A stretch of DNA of 40,969 nucleotides from the NCBI GenBank assembly GCA_011772475.1, contig WVZK01000146.1, positions 1 to 40,969 of the forward strand. Direction: 5' to 3'. Under the pieces are notes generated by a model. The model saw only the letters and a list, made by a program, of their open reading frames with translations, made no database searches and was not told the DNA's origin. The position numbers and the translations under genes were made by a program. How positions within the stretch are numbered: position 1 is the stretch's first letter; the number at the start of each line of letters is the position of its first letter. Of the stretch, positions 38,915 to 40,969 are shown in pieces. The stretch comes from Candidatus Aminicenantota bacterium. Its GTDB lineage: Bacteria > Acidobacteriota > Aminicenantia > Aminicenantales > Aminicenantaceae.

Positions 38915-40832
38915 GAAAGCTTTCTACATCACTACTCCCATCTACTATGTAAACGATGTCCCTCATATCGGACACACCTACACCACTATAATTGCAGATG
39001 CTCTGAGTCGCTTCCAAAAGCTTTTAGGAAACAAAGTCTTCTTCCTCACCGGCACCGATGAGCATGGACAGAAGGTGGAAAAGGCCGCGACAGAGAGAGG
39101 ATTACAACCTATAGAACTAGCAGACCAAGTTGTCGGGAAGTATCAAGACTTGTGGAAAGCTGTGAACATATCCAATGATTTTTTCATTCGCACCACAGAA
39201 CAGTTCCACGAGAAAGGCGTCCAGAAAATCTTCAAGAAATTAATGGAAAAGGACGACATTTATAAAGGTACTTATAAGGGTTTGTATTGTGTTTCTGATG
39301 AAAATTTTCTATCTGAAGATGTCCCTCTTGAAAAAGGGGGGTACAAGATCTGTCCTGACTGCGGAAAGCGAGCCGATGTTGTCTCTGAAGAATGTTATTT
39401 CTTCAAGCTCTCAGCCTACCAGAAGCCACTTCTTGATTTCTATGCCAAATTCCCAGCATTCGTCAGACCTCCCAGCAGAATGAACGAGGTCGTGAGCTTC
39501 GTTAAGCAGGGACTAAAGGACTTAAGTATCACTCGAACCACGGTTAAGTGGGGAATTCCTGTGCCGGACGACCCTGACCATACAATTTATGTCTGGTTTG
39601 ATGCGCTCCACAACTACCTGACAGGCATTGGGTACGATTGGAATATGGAGCTTTTCGAGAAATTCTGGCCAGCAACAGTCCATCTGATCGGCAAAGATAT
39701 CCTAAGACAGCACGCAATCTACTGGCCTGCTTTTCTAATGGCAGCAGAGTTCCCCCTCCCGCAAACAGTGTTCGGCCATGGTTGGTGGCTCAAGGACGAG
39801 AAAAAAATGTCCAAATCCAAAGGCAATGTCCTTGATCCCTATTTGATCTTGGATACATTTGGCCCTGATCCGTTGCGTTACTTTTTGCTTCGAGAAATTC
39901 CTATAGGCCTTGATGGAAACTTCTCCCACGAAGGTTTTGTCCACAGAGTTAATTCTGACCTGGCAAATGATCTGGGAAACCTCGTTCAGCGGACTCTTAT
40001 TATGATTCAGAATTACTTTAACGGAAAAATTGATGAAACAGACAAAGAGGAGAAACTCGATAAAGAAATCCGCCTTGAGTTTGACAGCCTAAAAAAGAAA
40101 GTGCTCGAGTCCTCCGAGGATTACGCCTTAAACAAGACATTGGAGGAAATCTGGGCTTATATCAACTCGGTAAACAGATATCTAGCAGTTAATGAACCCT
40201 GGAAACTTGTAAAAGATCAATCAAAGAGGAAGAGGCTGGCAAGAATTCTATATCAAGCGGCAGCAGCTCTCAGGGGTATAAGCTATCTTATATTTCCCGT
40301 TATGCCTGAATCATCAGAAAAAATCTGGAGTTTTCTCGGAGAAGCAAAACCTATCCAGGAAAAAACATTCTCAGAATTGAAATTTGAAGACTTGAAGTTA
40401 GGCCAAAAAATCGAAAAGCCCAAACCTCTTTTCCCAAGAATCACTTTAAAAGATTTCTTAAAGGAAGAGGAAACAGAGCCTTCTCCAGAAATAAAGGAGG
40501 AAAAAATGGAACATATCACTTTTGATGAATTCAAAAGAATGGACTTCAGAGTTGGGGAAGTTCTCAAAGCAGAAAAAGTGGAGGGTACCGATAAACTCCT
40601 TAAGCTTGAAGTTGACATCGGAACTGAAACCAGGACGATGGTGGCGGGTGTAGCAGATGTCTACACCGCTGAGGAACTGGTAGGAAAAAAGTTCATTGTC
40701 ATTGTCAACCTAAAACCTGCTGTAATTCGAGGGATTGAATCCCAAGGTATGCTCTTGGCAGCAGAGGTGGAAGGGAAAGCTACCATACCTTTCTTTGATA
40801 AGGATATCCTCACAGGCGCCAAAGTCAGATAA
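38898..40832 (+). CDS. metG: Methionyl-tRNA synthetase with fused C-terminal tRNA-binding domain
   Basis: Charges tRNA-Met with methionine; 644 residues. The class I signatures are HIGH at residues 23-26 and KMSKS near residue 303. A zinc-knuckle region lies near 132-170 ([25 protein letters not shown]). From about residue 536 there is an EMAP/Trbp111-type domain starting [20 protein letters not shown], which binds tRNA and dimerises. The GTG at 38898 is the start because AGGAGGA lies 7 bases upstream and the N-terminus fits; it overlaps folE. The linker (about 500-535) is Glu/Lys-rich. Confidence 0.97.
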   Translation: MAKRSKKAFYITTPIYYVNDVPHIGHTYTTIIADALSRFQKLLGNKVFFLTGTDEHGQKVEKAATERGLQPIELADQVVGKYQDLWKAVNISNDFFIRTTEQFHEKGVQKIFKKLMEKDDIYKGTYKGLYCVSDENFLSEDVPLEKGGYKICPDCGKRADVVSEECYFFKLSAYQKPLLDFYAKFPAFVRPPSRMNEVVSFVKQGLKDLSITRTTVKWGIPVPDDPDHTIYVWFDALHNYLTGIGYDWNMELFEKFWPATVHLIGKDILRQHAIYWPAFLMAAEFPLPQTVFGHGWWLKDEKKMSKSKGNVLDPYLILDTFGPDPLRYFLLREIPIGLDGNFSHEGFVHRVNSDLANDLGNLVQRTLIMIQNYFNGKIDETDKEEKLDKEIRLEFDSLKKKVLESSEDYALNKTLEEIWAYINSVNRYLAVNEPWKLVKDQSKRKRLARILYQAAAALRGISYLIFPVMPESSEKIWSFLGEAKPIQEKTFSELKFEDLKLGQKIEKPKPLFPRITLKDFLKEEETEPSPEIKEEKMEHITFDEFKRMDFRVGEVLKAEKVEGTDKLLKLEVDIGTETRTMVAGVADVYTAEELVGKKFIVIVNLKPAVIRGIESQGMLLAAEVEGKATIPFFDKDILTGAKVR

Positions 40833-40839
40833 TTTATCC

Positions 40840-40860
40840 GGGTCAGGTCTTGTTTTTTGC
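40840..40860 (+). repeat. Solitary arm of the GGGTCAGGTCTTG element
   Basis: These 21 bases just after the metG stop are identical to 21946-21966, one arm of the 105-bp element. No inverted partner occurs before the window ends, so this is either a solo arm or a truncated element continuing beyond the window. Confidence 0.65.
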
Positions 40861-40880
40861 CTGTCTTAAGATTTCTTCTT

Positions 40881-40969
40881 ATGGATGAAAGAAAAAGCAT
40901 AGATATTTCCTATCTTCAGGATAAGATTTTGGCACGATCCCTTGCCCATTTGCTAAAAAGACCGGAATC
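40881..40969 (+). CDS. Possible start of a truncated downstream gene
   Basis: An ATG at 40881 opens a frame that stays open to the window end (29 codons, MDERKSIDISYLQDKILARS and onward). The residues are plausible for a real protein with an amphipathic start, but there is no obvious ribosome-binding site (AAGATTTCTTCTT precedes it) and I recognise no family. Confidence 0.3.
   Translation, partial: MDERKSIDISYLQDKILARSLAHLLKRPE

Noticed and set aside
1-40969. CRISPR array, tRNA, rRNA or prophage
   Set aside because: No regularly spaced repeats, cloverleaf-like or rRNA sequence, or phage genes were seen; the only short arrays are the paired palindromes and the 15-bp coding repeats.

Overview
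The window looks like the chromosome of an uncultured, anaerobic, amino-acid- and acyl-CoA-degrading bacterium. Bacterial housekeeping genes (queA, folE, a metG with a fused tRNA-binding domain) and bacterial -35/-10 promoters argue against an archaeon. Anaerobic life is suggested by an aldehyde ferredoxin oxidoreductase, indolepyruvate ferredoxin oxidoreductase, several 4Fe-4S proteins and a two-subunit B12 mutase. A 3-hydroxyacyl-CoA dehydrogenase/enoyl-CoA hydratase fusion has the domain order best known from archaea. I cannot assign a phylum. I saw no tRNA, rRNA, CRISPR array, phage gene or intact transposase.

Layout. 0.1-3.7 kb: queA, a secreted alkaline-phosphatase-fold protein and a small glycosyltransferase. 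3.8-12.7 kb (minus strand): a seven-gene run of TMADH/dienoyl-CoA-reductase-like flavoenzyme, ferredoxin, VOC protein, B12-binding and catalytic subunits of a methylmalonyl-CoA-type mutase, then hyuA and hyuB. 12.8-17.8 kb (plus strand): a divergent run of a family III CoA-transferase and the FAD, 2Fe-2S and Mo subunits of a molybdenum hydroxylase. The two runs start from back-to-back promoters that appear to share one -35 hexamer inside a near-symmetrical 51-bp region. I read them as one catabolic cluster; its substrate is unknown. 17.9-18.5 kb: a tyrosine-rich lipoprotein. 18.5-21.8 kb (minus): a thiolase and the HCDH-ECH fusion, lower beta-oxidation. 22.1-26.1 kb (plus): a TIGR04076-like protein, a polyferredoxin, AOR and an NSS-family transporter. 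26.1-28.4 kb: an atypical glutamine synthetase and an unknown membrane protein. 28.5-32.2 kb (minus): a HisC-like aminotransferase, then iorA and iorB. 32.7-34.2 kb: a canonical methylmalonyl-CoA epimerase and an unusual acyl-CoA dehydrogenase. 34.3-36.1 kb (minus): mtnP and a PfkB kinase. 36.3-40.8 kb (plus): sirtuin, larC, folE and metG.

How the genes could work together: the transporter brings in hydrophobic or aromatic amino acids, the aminotransferase makes 2-oxoacids, IorAB converts these to acyl-CoA and reduced ferredoxin, and AOR handles by-product aldehydes. Thiolase, the HCDH-ECH fusion and the epimerase/mutase feed acyl-CoAs into central metabolism. The 3.8-17.8 kb cluster is the best candidate for an undescribed pathway: CoA activation, Mo-dependent hydroxylation, flavin/ferredoxin reduction, B12 rearrangement and ATP-dependent hydrolysis or carboxylation.

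Two kinds of small repeat occur. One is a GTAGGGGCTTGAT-type palindrome, found in pairs before queA and between hyuA and hyuB, with a decayed copy inside the hyuA reading frame. The other is a 105-bp element with 28-bp terminal inverted repeats at 21.9-22.0 kb and a solitary arm after metG. Several enzymes lack expected active-site or metal residues; these are listed in the findings. All family assignments come from reading motifs by eye, without database searches.
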